DNA of 64,000 bases. Origin: Kudoa neothunni (taxonomy: Eukaryota; Cnidaria). Under the pieces are notes generated by a model, which saw only the letters and a list, made by a program, of their open reading frames with translations, did not search any database and was not told the DNA's origin. Positions 1 to 9,297 of this stretch are shown here, in pieces (position 1 is the stretch's first letter; each line of letters opens with the position of its first letter). The translations under genes were made by a program, and so were the position numbers. The DNA is taken from positions 8,370,001 through 8,434,000 of the forward strand of contig OZ199838.1 in NCBI GenBank assembly GCA_964304625.1. The letters are read 5' to 3'.

Positions 1-111
1 GGGGTGGGTGTGTTGTTAGATTCATTATCATCAGCTATATTTGGTTGGATTGTTGGAGGGTTTGAAGTAGCTGGATCGTCATGATTTTCGAGATTTTGGA
101 GAGTTGATTTT

Positions 112-670
112 TCATTTATAAAAGCAATCTTCGTAAACTTGATAACGATTGCACCTTCATTGGTTTGGGCCATTTCATAAATCTCTGGGAAAGACTCCTG
201 CAGAGTACCGTTGTTATAAGATTCTCTTAACAGAGTTTCTATATCATCAGCTAGACGGCACACCTTTTCTTCGAGACTTAAAACCGTCGTTTTTCAGTTC
301 CTTGCATTGTGGGTACCAGCTTAAGGAGCTCAGTCAATGGTAGTCTCTTGGCTTGGAGAAATGTTGCGGATTCATCAGCTTTCACATCAGATTCAATATT
401 CACATTTGTAAATTCTTGAGAAGTATCAACAACGGTTGCATCAACCATTTTAGAAGGGAAATCTTTGAGTACAACACGTTGAACAGTGGCGGCATGGAGA
501 GCATTCATTCCCTCAAAATGTAGTAACAGTTCGCCATACGAATTTCGCAAGGTTCGATAAAATAAGGAAATTTTAAGTTCTATCGGAAGCAACTTGCGTC
601 TCTTTTCTTTTTTATTGAGATATGAGAAAAAAAGACCACATGTCGCGCACGTAATCTCGTATCTCCGCAA
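112..670 (-). CDS. Host-like gene fragment, unidentified (weak peroxin-3 resemblance)
   Basis: An open frame at 278-670 is followed, in another frame, by a coding-looking stretch that ends at a TGA at 112-114. The first part ends in RLPLTELLKLVP; the second contains SLEEKVCRLADDIETLL. This order (LPL-hydrophobic-VP, then L-E-x-K-V-x-x-A-x-x-I/V-E) recalls the C-terminus of the peroxisome biogenesis protein PEX3, whose human form reads SLPLAKIIPIVNG and then MEQVKDFAANVYEAF. The resemblance is weak and from memory, so no symbol is given. I could not find a clean in-phase splice joining the two parts, so a frameshift or a missed intron is possible. The upstream exons of a minus-strand gene would be expected to the right, but 671-755 shows none. 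Confidence 0.35.
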
Positions 671-755
671 ATACTAGTCCATTTTTGCTGATTCAAACGT
701 CATTTGAATCATCCAAAAAAATTACGTTTTCTTAAAATGCAAAAGAAAATCTGTG

Positions 756-828
756 TGATTCCTCCGGGGTTCGAACCCGGGACCTCAAGTGTGTGAGACT
801 TGCGTGATAACCACTACACTAAGAAATC
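756..828 (-). tRNA. tRNA-Val (anticodon CAC)
   Basis: The minus strand folds into a full 73-nt cloverleaf. The acceptor GATTTCT pairs with AGGAATC (one G-T pair) and the discriminator is A. The D arm is GTGTAGTGGTTATCAC, which matches the usual A box. The anticodon stem CAAGT/ACTTG closes the loop CTCACAC, so the anticodon is CAC. The T arm is CCGGG-TTCGAAC-CCCGG, a canonical B box. No intron and no encoded CCA are seen. Downstream on the minus strand, 721-750 is A/T-rich, with a short T-run when read on that strand. Confidence 0.92.
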
Positions 829-1472
829 CACATGTGTCATGTGTTCGTACATTGGGTTTTATTCATTGAGTAACCATAAATAAGATAGCGAACTTTGTAT
901 TGATACCTTAACATACTTGAGGAAAATTTTTATTGAATCTTGAGTACGGAGATAACGAATTATTTTGAGCTAATTAACCCTCGAGGGATTATGAGGTGAA
1001 ATTCACCCCATAAAAGGTTTAATCGTATCATATATTCTTCCATGGTCTTTTAATGTGCATGAAATTATCGCTATACCTATAAATTTATTTTAAGTGAAAA
1101 TTATGAGTGTCTGGTTTTTAAAAAAAAATACACGAAATCATTAAAAATTAAAAAACTCCCTCCAAAGATTTTGGGGTGAAATCCACCCCAGCATAATTTT
1201 TACTTAATTATTCATCCAAAAAATGTGTTTATTGTTAAAAATTAATTATATTAAAATAATAAATTAAGTTAGAATTTAAAATAAAATACATAGCAGTTAC
1301 ATTTTTTACCTTTGTGCGTTAACGAAGAATTGATGAATTATGACTTATGTCTTTTAAGGTTTTATGAGGATTAGTAAGTTGAGTAATGACACTTTCTCTC
1401 TGTATATAATGTGTCAAACCATATAATGTTTTAGAATGAATTCATTACAATTTTTTGTTTAAATAAATTTAA

Positions 1473-1821
1473 CCCTGCCTGTCCGAAGCGGGGTCACTCA
1501 GGGACCCCAAAATAACCATTTTGTTTATAATTTCAAACACGTTTAATTTTCGATTGTAAAATTTCCTGAATTCCTCTATAAAGATATAAGGCTTTTATTT
1601 AAATATTTTTATATATAATTTTGTTTAATTATCATAAATAGTTTTCGCTTTTAAAATGACGTCTTACATGTTTTTTAAGAAATAATGCCAATCTCATCTC
1701 CTATTTTATTTCAAAACTACATTAACTTTTCGTATTAATTGTAAATGTCTTTTTGTATCGATATCATGGGTTGAAATCAAATTTAAAGTTACATCGTGAT
1801 ATTTTGGGGGGATTACGAAGG
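1473..1821. repeat. Possible small non-autonomous piggyBac (MITE)
   Basis: TTAA occurs at 1469-1472 and 1822-1825. The left end reads CCCTGCCTGTCC and carries a hairpin GGGGTC...GACCCC at 1490-1508, 17 bp from the TTAA. The right end (GATTACGAAGG before TTAA) resembles the end at 50040-50047 but has no clear hairpin. There is no coding content. The alternative is that 1469 is simply the left end of the transposase-bearing element and 1822 is a chance TTAA. Confidence 0.35.
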
Positions 1822-1925
1822 TTAATTCATTTCGGTCGAGTTTTATTCTAACTCTGATAAGGTAATTGGTTATGTTGAAAATTTTATTTTTTTATTTAAT
1901 TTGATAAAGCCCTTATTTTGTAATT

Positions 1926-2730
1926 ATGAGCAACGAAGCTGATAAATATATTGATAATTCCTCTTCCACTGATCGTTATGACACTTCAGAATATGAAATT
2001 TCTGAGTCAGATGATACATCCACTGAGGATTTTCTTGAGGAAATTAATAGCTATGTTGAAGAAGAAGACTTTTCTGAGGACTTGGATTATTCTTTTGTAA
2101 CAGAAAATCACGATTTTTAGTTAGTTTCCCAATCTGCCTTTAAATGGAGTGTAGAACCTCGCACAAAAACAAAGGATCGTTCCCATAACAAGATTCTTCC
2201 TCCATCTTCTGAATTTTTAAGAGAGTCAGGAAATTTCAACACCATTTTAGAGACATTTGAATTATTCATTACGGGGGATATTCTTGAAGAAATCGTCTCA
2301 TGTACTAATAAATATTTCGAACAATATAAACATATACAAAATGATGAAATAACCACTGACGAGTTAAAAGCCTTTATGGGTGTTTTAATTGCCTCCGGCC
2401 GCTCCAATGGCCAATCTCTTGCTCTTCGAAATATGTGGGATACCAATCCATTATTCAAGCAGTTTTATTTCGCGACAGCGATACCCAGGGACCGATTTAC
2501 CCACACATATCAAGTGTTGAGGTTTGATGATAAATCTACTAGAAACTACCGTAAACGAGAATCAAACGACAAATTCGAGGCTTTTCGAAAGATCTTTCAG
2601 GCGTTTAATGAAAACTGTTTGAAGAGCTTTTGGCCCGGGCCTTATATTACTGTTGACGAGAGGTTGGTGAAAGATCTAATTGCACCATTTTACGGTACGT
2701 GTCGAGGCGTTACAGTAGATAATTTTTTTG
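1926..2730 (+). pseudogene. piggyBac transposase remnant (DDE_Tnp_1_7 type)
   Basis: The frame 1926-2120 encodes a Ser/Asp/Glu-rich leader typical of PGBD N-termini (EYEISESDDTSTEDFLEE). After a frame change, the reading continues through about 2117-2730 with the piggyBac N-terminal domain (TDELKAFMGVLIASGR, DRFTHTYQVLRFDD) and the first catalytic block YITVDERLV. It then jumps straight to GVTVDNFFDS, the second Asp block. About 130 residues between the two blocks are therefore missing, and everything after the second block is gone. The copy is dead. It belongs to the same lineage as the transposases at 18.7-20.3 kb and 45.5-47.1 kb. Confidence 0.85.
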
Positions 2731-2937
2731 ATAGTGTCTATTTGCACTCCCTCGGTGCATGCGCAGAGGATTAAAGCATTATCACTATATGTGCTTTTAC
2801 TCCCATATTAGTCATTTCAAATAAATAATAATAGTTGCTAACACAAAATAATATTTTTTAATTGACTTTTAAAGTCATATGTCAATTATTATTTATCGTA
2901 AAAATTACAATCATATTTACTCCATAAAACAATTTTA

Positions 2938-5112
2938 GGTAATGGGGGAGTATCCAGCTCCAAAAATTCAGCATCTTCCCGTGCACGCGCACTCCCGATT
3001 GTTTTATAATTTAATTCACAACGTTTTTAAAATACTGAGTGATCATAAATAATTTATATTTTTAATTTTTGTAATATTATCAAATATGTTCTCGCGATTA
3101 AAGAATCACACAGGATAGGAGATATTTGATTCAGTGGTGTTTTGAATTTTCGATAATTATAGATGTAATAGTAACTGCTATATTTATATCTCACGTTAAA
3201 TTTAAAAATTTATGTTTTTATAATTTAATCCGATTAACAAAAGTTTTTTCGATGGCGGATTTTTCACTTCAGCGTCAATTTTATAAACTTTTGTTTAATG
3301 TGAGTGCTCTATTTACTTGCCTAGCGAATAAGAGTCTATTACAAAAAATGCCTGATCGGTGCAAGAATTGCCACAGGTATAACACTCTACGCCTCCAAGT
3401 TACAACGAGAAAAAGAAACAATACTTCAATCGATCTTTGTGACGATGATATTGAGAAATACTCGTATACATGTTCAAAGTACTTTTATTTTATGTTTAGT
3501 TTTTAAAATATTAATTTTAGGAGTGATTGTAGAACGCATTTTTCACCCAGGACCTCTACCTTCTTTGGCATCAATAACGCGATGGGGACGAATGTTTATT
3601 AAGAGGTCGCCGTAAAAACAACCGGGGAAGATTTTTAAGCATGGACAGATGGTTGGCCACCTCTAACTATTTCTTAAGGAGTAGGTTATTCCGTGGAGCG
3701 ACTCCTTTGAGACGTCAGCGTAGAAATGAAAGGTATGGTTACAGAATAAACGGCCCTTGGGTTGTTAGCATTTGCGAATGCTCTGTCGATGAAGATGGCA
3801 AACGCAAATTGTTAGAATCAAGATTTTTTATTGTCAAAAAAGGGGATAAACGAACGTTGACCCAACTCGTCTTACAGGAAGTTGAAAACGGGACTACAAT
3901 CTATACTGACGAGTGGTTGGGGTACACCTCTCTCCGAATTTACGGCTATAACCATATAACCGTTAATCACTCTAAAGAGTATGTCACTCCAGAGGGTTAC
4001 CATACTAATACGGTCGAGATTGTGTGGCATCATCTCAAAACAAAACTCATTCGGAAAATGAGCGGTGTGCCACGAAATCAGCTGGATTCCTACCTACATG
4101 AATCATGATCACGTTCCATCCATAGAGGATATTGGAATTTTTTCGAATATATTTTAACAGCGATCGCTCCTATTTACCAATTAAATAATAGCTAGTGAAA
4201 CAAAATATTTGTGTTTTGATTCCTCTCATCTTTTATATACTGCTATTTGTCAAAAAACTTAAGAAAACTTTAGATTTTACCATATTAGTATTAACTATAA
4301 AATTAAAATTATATTTGCAATAAATATATTTGAGATTTCTCGCGTATTTTCGTCTAATGATAATAAATAAAAATATATGTTTATGATTTACCGTTAAGGC
4401 TTTATTAATGAAAGAATAATTTTTCCTTATAAATGAAATTAGATTATGAAATTTAAAAAAAACAAATTTTTAATTTGGGACTCACAATTGTTTCTCAGTC
4501 TTGATAATCAATCTGATTATACAATACATCAACTATGAATTATAGTTATCACGGATCGTTCCTCAAAGTGGTCAATATATTTGTACAAATCAACATTAAA
4601 TACTTTATGGTTGACTTATTTATAATCTAATTATAAGTAGTTAACGAATTATTCATTTTGTTGTTTGTACGGTATACCGTTATATATTTAATATTAGTAC
4701 ACCAAAAAAATATATGAACTAAAAAATAAATTTTTAAGCAACAATTAAGAGTCAATAATGTAAAAAATGAAAACTTAAGGTTAAAAAACACAATAAATAA
4801 CTGGCATATATCCTTTCCGTTCAATTTCATTAATAATTCAAAGAACATATTTGATATTACAAAAATTAAAAATATAAATTATTTATGACAAATTAGGCTG
4901 AAAAAGGTTATGAAAAGGTATGCGCATTACATTGCGCGCTTCCCGATTGTTGCCGAAGTGTAATTTTTTGCAACTCTTTAGAATAAAAATTTTGGTCTGA
5001 TTTGTGATCACTCAGTATTTCAAAAATGTTGTGAATTAAATTATAAAACAATCGGGAGTGCGCGTGCACGGGAAGATGCTGAATTTTTGGAGCTGGATAC
5101 TCCCCCATTACC
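2938..5112 (+). mobile_element. Merlin transposon, whole, with 8-bp target duplication
   Basis: The ends are long inverted repeats starting GGTAATGGGGGAGTATCCAG at 2938; the reverse complement ends at 5112. The arms match for at least about 110 bp, including CCCGTGCACGCGCACTCCC. The 8-bp direct repeat CAATTTTA flanks both sides (2930-2937 and 5113-5120). That fits the 8-9 bp duplications known for the Merlin/IS1016 superfamily. The element encodes an IS1595/ISXO2-like DDE protein at 3641-4108. It sits inside the MULE. Confidence 0.9.
3126..4108 (+). pseudogene. Merlin transposase (IS1595/ISXO2-like DDE), disrupted
   Basis: The C-terminal catalytic part is open at 3641-4108. It shows TIYTDEWLGYTSL with the second Asp, then YNHITVNHSKEYV, and HTNTVEIVWHHLKTKLIRK with the catalytic Glu region; these are hallmarks of the ISXO2-like domain. 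An upstream frame at 3126-3506 supplies a plausible N-terminal zinc-binding part (DRCKNCHRYNTLR). The two are not in one frame, and no clear first-Asp block (usually I-D-E-S) was found between 3507 and 3640. The gene is probably inactive, or the middle contains a short intron I could not define. Confidence 0.75.
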
Positions 5113-5317
5113 CAATTTTATGTCAACTTCCACGTATTATAAATTAAAAAATGGTTAGATAATAATTACAAGACAAACTCATGTGAATATATCTTTGTGC
5201 GGTTTATTAGTTTTGAGCGTAATGAGTTCAGAAGGCCGCGATTTATTCAACAAACGATTCTGTTCATTTGATAATTTAAAAAATCCTACAAAAAATTATT
5301 AAAAAATTTGATATATT

Positions 5318-6338
5318 TTGAAAGTGCCGACTCATTTTACTTCATTTGAACGAATTATATCCAACAAATCCAATGTATTTTCAATATTTGGAAAAAACTG
5401 GATTAATATTCAAAATATTTGGGCTCAAGTTCATCGTCTCAATGCTCTGACATTTGGTTCAAATACGAATAGCAGGATTGAACAACAGCATCACAAGATA
5501 AAAGATATATGTCAGAATCATCGTTAATTCACTAAGTCAATTCAATACTCAATTACTGTAAGACCATCCATAGTGATAATTTATAAAAAACGGTCTGATT
5601 CTTATGAATAACAACAACATTGATGATGTTGATATTTTGACAATAATAAATCGTTTGTTCAGTTTTGCTGCTGATAAACTCAAATTAGAGACCCAAAATC
5701 TGAAATTATTGTCAATTAGGAATTAAAAAAAACTGTTCTTTGTTTACATTGCATCTATCTTGTTCAGCAATTATTACGTTTCAAGATAATATATACAAGT
5801 TTGATTGTACATTTTTTCAACAATATTCTCTCTCATGAAAACATTTAATTGCAAAGGTAAAGTCTTTAATTTTGACTTCTGATTCTATGTGCATTGGAAG
5901 ATGGTTTATACAAACAATGATATATTCCTCGATAATAATCATGTGTGCAATATAACAAACGACGATATTTCAACAATTATAAACTTCCCCGATATTGATT
6001 CACAAAATATCGGCTTGAATGTTTTACCACCAATATACATTTAAAATCAAAGTTTAGAAGAAACAGAAAATTATGTTTTGAAATATTGGATCAATTAAAT
6101 ACACTTGGTGGTAGTCAATACAACGATTTACAAGAGCCTAAAAAACTTAAAAGATCAGTACGAGAATAAAACCACATTTTCCATAAATCAGCCAAATGAA
6201 AAAATTTCCAATTCGTATAATTTCAATTTTCGTTCCATTAAAATAAAAGGAAGACTAAAACAATTAAAAAACTGTGTTTATAACAAAAAAGCAGAAAAAA
6301 TATTTTTATTATTTTATTCAATTTTCAAAAAATATTAA
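5318..6338 (+). pseudogene. MULE transposase C-terminal remnants
   Basis: The frame 5318-5527 reads FGKNWINIQNIWAQVHRLNA, then TNSRIEQQHHKIKDI. This is the block after the catalytic domain in MULE/Phantom and ZSWIM-type proteins (W-x-x-Y-x-R, then T-N-N-R-L-E-x-x-x-x-x-K). A later frame at 6105-6338 contains SIKIKGRLKQLKNCVYNKK, which resembles the basic RGRPK tail of the same proteins. The DDE core itself is missing, because the left part of the MULE was replaced by or lost around the Merlin insertion. It is inactive. Confidence 0.5.
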
Positions 6339-6446
6339 TTATCGTTTTTGGCTATTAGTGTTTTTCCGCAACAACTAATATAAGAGAAAAAGCACATATA
6401 GAGATAATGCTTTCATCCTCCGCGCACGCACCGAGGGAGTGCAAAT

Positions 6447-7756
6447 CAGGGTTGCCAGAACTGGTACGTTCGTACCAAATGGTACTTTTTAACCTTCAAC
6501 AATATTCGATGTCCGGTTAGGTATTAGTGATGAATGCAAGGTAGCATTAATGGCTTGACTAAAAATTTTTATTTTTCACGTTTATCTATTGTTATTTTAG
6601 CATGTAGATATAAGATTATACGATGATATGCAAAATATTTCTTTATGTTGAATTCGGTGTTATTTTAAACATCCAATCTATCCCTTTATTGTTTTGTCTC
6701 ATAAAGAAAAAAAGACATACAATTAAATTTCAAATCGTTATCATTTAATACAATTTTATAAACTTAAGCATATTTTTTTCTTCACTTATCTGTAAAATGA
6801 GTTTCTGGCCACGATAATGTTATCTATTTGTTGTTTTAAATGGAACGTTATTTGATTTCATGGTCAAATCATTTCCATGTAATCCCAATGTAAGTTTAAC
6901 CATATACGCGGACAATTAGCTCGTTTACTTCACGAAATTAATTTTTCTGCTTACAGGTTTTGTACTTGAGGGTTTTAAATGTATTTTTTAACGAACAAAA
7001 ATCTGGCTCGAAAGAGTTATCGAATTTAATTGTAATTACAAAAATTTCTTCAAATGTTATGTTTATACATTTCTAACCAAGGGAATTATTAATAAATTAT
7101 ATTTTTTAAAATTAAAGCTATCATTGACACCTGAAAATATTTAAATAATATGAAAAAGAAGTTGAATTGTTTGAGGCCATGGATCCAAGTAACGTAAATG
7201 AAGGTAAGCCCGAGTCTATCATACCCCTTGCAGCAAGCTTCCCTAATCTTATATCGGATGAAGACTGCACCAATGTGGATATTGAATGGAGAAAATTAAC
7301 TTTCGAAGACTCAAATCTCTTTTCGATAAGTGACCTCGAAAAATTTTGGTACGATGTATCAGAAAAAAGAATTGGCGATGTTCCTAAATATCCATTAATT
7401 TCAAAACTAATGATGAGCTTGCGTTCATTACCTCATTTTTCTGCTTGTGTCAAAAGAATATTTTCCCAATTCAACATAATCAAAATAAAAAATAGATCAT
7501 TATTGAAGACCGAAACATTAAACAGCTTAATTTATCCGAAAAGTTTATTGTATATACAGATTGTACAAAATGGAATCCGCCTGAAGATTTAATAACAGCG
7601 TTCATAGAGACAAGCGTTTATGAAGATAACTGTAATGAAACAATTTCATTTTAGATAGATTAAAAAACATTTTAAATAACTATGTTTTTCCTCTTAATCC
7701 TTTTTTTGCTCAGATTAAGTGTTGGTACTTTTTTCGCTAATCTTCTGGCAACCCTG
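6447..7756 (+). mobile_element. hAT element, internally deleted, with 8-bp target duplication
   Basis: Terminal inverted repeats CAGGGTTGCCAGAA (6447) and TTCTGGCAACCCTG (ending 7756) are flanked by the exact 8-bp direct repeat GTGCAAAT (6439-6446 and 7757-7764). An 8-bp duplication and CAGGG ends are diagnostic of hAT. Just inside the left end is a palindrome GGTACG-tt-CGTACC, followed by GGTAC again; the right end has GGTAC near 7724. These may be transposase-binding repeats. At 1310 bp it keeps only the C-terminal part of the transposase, so it is a deletion derivative. A longer relative lies at 26.2-28.0 kb. Confidence 0.92.
7167..7592 (+). pseudogene. hAT transposase, C-terminal fragment
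   Basis: The frame begins in mid-protein (EAMDPSNVNEGKPESIIPLA) and runs into the hAT dimerisation region: PHFSACVKRIFSQFNIIKIK, then NRSLLKTETLNSLI. The latter matches the family pattern S-x-x-x-E-R-x-F-S...K-T-x-x-R-x-x-L-x-x-E-x-L. The catalytic N-terminal two-thirds are absent from this element. The segment is almost identical to 27437-27770 but has 29 extra bases near 7245. Confidence 0.8.
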
Positions 7757-7782
7757 GTGCAAATAGACACCATCACGTAATA

Positions 7783-8440
7783 CAGGGGTGCTACGCACCT
7801 AAATGTTTTGTCCCAAAAAAGTGCGTAATATCCCTGCACTACTGTATTTGGTTATGATAATGTTGTGCAGATCGCGCATGTTTATTCAAAGCGTTAGGCA
7901 AGTTATTCAAATTAGAATATCCTTCTTTCATCCAGATATTTTCAATGGGCGGCGAATATAACAGGCAAGAGAAAAAAAAAAGTTTTTTTGTTGTAGTACA
8001 TCCACATAACCATTCTTTCCACTCGTACCGTACACTATGAAAGGTACGAGTTATTTTCTCTCCTTTCTGTTGTTTAAGTTCATAAAGTTTTGGTGTTGGT
8101 ATACCATTTGTAATGATTCTCATCTTTTCTTCATAGGGAAGTTTTGAAAACCGTTTGAGATAGTGACTATCCATGATTGAAAATCACGTGATAAAACCAA
8201 AACGCATTTCAACAGATAACCAAAATATAAAATTGGGTAGTATTTCAGAGAAAATGCGAGTTACACATAAATTATTCCTAATCTATAATCTCTATTTTGG
8301 ATACACTGATTAAGATTTAAATATTTAATAATTCAAAAAATAACTAGAATTCCACGTATGAGAGGTTCAAATCGACTCCCATTATTGCATGTTGTCACAT
8401 GACTACCCAGGGTATTTAGAATTTAGTTTGTATACCCTGG
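7783..8440 (-). mobile_element. Second hAT-like fragment (ZMYM/TTF-type)
   Basis: CAGGGGTGCTACGCACC at 7783 looks like a hAT terminal repeat lying beside the MULE end. The minus-strand frame 7839-8174 encodes KLPYEEKMRIITNGIPTPK, then W-x-x-W-L-C-G-C, FFFSCLLYS, and W-M-K-E-G-Y-S-N-L...KHARSAQHY. This is the pattern of the TTF-type zinc finger that precedes the transposase in ZMYM1-like hAT proteins. Only this N-terminal domain remains. No matching opposite end was found; a CCAGGGTAT...ATACCCTGG hairpin at 8407-8440 may mark a junction. Confidence 0.5.
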
Positions 8441-9235
8441 TTAGTACAAAAAATAGAAATGTGCGGAATCGTACCTCAAGTGCCAGTTTCTCGCATCTAC
8501 GCATGTTCTATATAGGAGGCTCGAGGCAGCCGTGACCTCTGCCTACCTTGACCTAAATATTTGAGAAATTTTTATTTATTTACATATTTTTTATAATATG
8601 TATATTATACACTCATAACTGAAAATTTCTTATTCATCTATATTGGAAGTTGGCAAATCAGGCATCACAGGCCTTAATTTGCCAATGCTTTACACATCTG
8701 GACCCATGAAAGTTACTCTATATCAAGTTATTTTGGACTATTATTGATTCTGGTTCATATATTTAAACCAATACTGAGATAAATACAAATAATTTTTCTA
8801 TTTACGTTCATTAATACACACATTATTTATTTTTTAGTTGGTGTTATCCTATTAATTATCAGGTTACAGCCTGTAATGCAGGTACAAAAATTTCCCCACC
8901 CAACATATTCCAGGGTATGCATTGCATACCTTGCATACCCGGACGACACGTGCCTGATGCAAATAGACACTGTTGTCTCGGCTCCCTCATTCATTGAGTC
9001 TCCCGCTGTATCCTGTTTCGCACTCATCCTGGTTAGCGCCATAGAAACACTTTTGCAAGACACGACACAAAACGATTAATATCGAGCATAAGTCAAATAT
9101 AAAAGAATATATATATATATCCAACAGACACTATCAGTAAAAATCGTTCATAAATTAAATACACAATCCTTTATGTAGATAAATTGGAAACGCGCGCGAA
9201 TATAACTATTGTTTACGTTCGATTAACCGGAATCT
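8441..9235. other. Non-coding stretch with short repeats
   Basis: No gene is recognised. The stretch contains a T-rich part and, at 8915-8945, repeats of GCATACC. Around 8957 the string TGCAAATAGACACTGTTG matches the MULE outer end (14 bases shared), suggesting another decayed MULE end. Two small overlapping frames on opposite strands at 8827-9079 look like chance. Confidence 0.4.
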
Positions 9236-9297
9236 CGCTATCCGGAAAGGAAATCACTGGTCCCCAATTTTCCAGATAATCGAGGTTCGACTGTATA
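9236..9297. repeat. Decayed pogo/Tigger-type terminal repeat
   Basis: Read on the minus strand, this begins CAGTCGAACCTCGATTATC, then a GGGGACCAGTGATTTCC core, and ends with TAGCGAGATTCCGG. CAGTNNAACCTCNATTATCC is the standard head of pogo/Tigger inverted repeats. A second copy lies at 17222-17285 and a more decayed one near 9833-9890. None has a partner end or transposase nearby, so these are solo ends or short non-autonomous copies. Confidence 0.5.

Larger units (their letters stand above)
974..2730 (+). mobile_element. piggyBac element, 5' end and truncated body
   Basis: A TTAA at 974-977 is followed by CCCTCGAGGG and a hairpin GGTGAA-a-TTCACC at 995-1007. A second direct copy of the motif, CCCTCCAAAG then GGGGTG...CACCCC at 1173-1189, lies 178 bp inward. 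This two-copy layout is the 5' end type seen in other piggyBacs of this window. The transposase remnant at 1926-2730 follows in the same orientation. No 3' end was found: the body stops where the MULE begins at about 2730. A smaller TTAA-bounded insertion at 1473-1821 seems to sit in the 5' leader. Confidence 0.6.
2730..7773 (+). mobile_element. MULE (Mutator-like) element with nested Merlin and hAT
   Basis: The sequence around 2730-2815 (GTGTCTATTTGCACTCCCTC onward, through GCGCAGAGGAT and TATATGTGCTTTTACTC) recurs inverted at about 6360-6446. The right arm is completed at 7765-7773 once the hAT at 6447-7756 is taken out. This gives terminal inverted repeats of about 90 bp. The interior at 5318-6338 has MULE-like coding pieces. 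A Merlin element occupies 2938-5112. Without the two insertions the element is about 1.6 kb. No clean 8-9 bp target duplication was found, so the exact ends may be a few bases off. Superfamily assignment rests on the coding remnants. Confidence 0.55.

Noticed and set aside
2730-7773. MULE inserted cleanly into the piggyBac transposase
   Set aside because: The sequence right of the MULE does not continue the piggyBac gene and no target duplication was found, so truncation or rearrangement is as likely.
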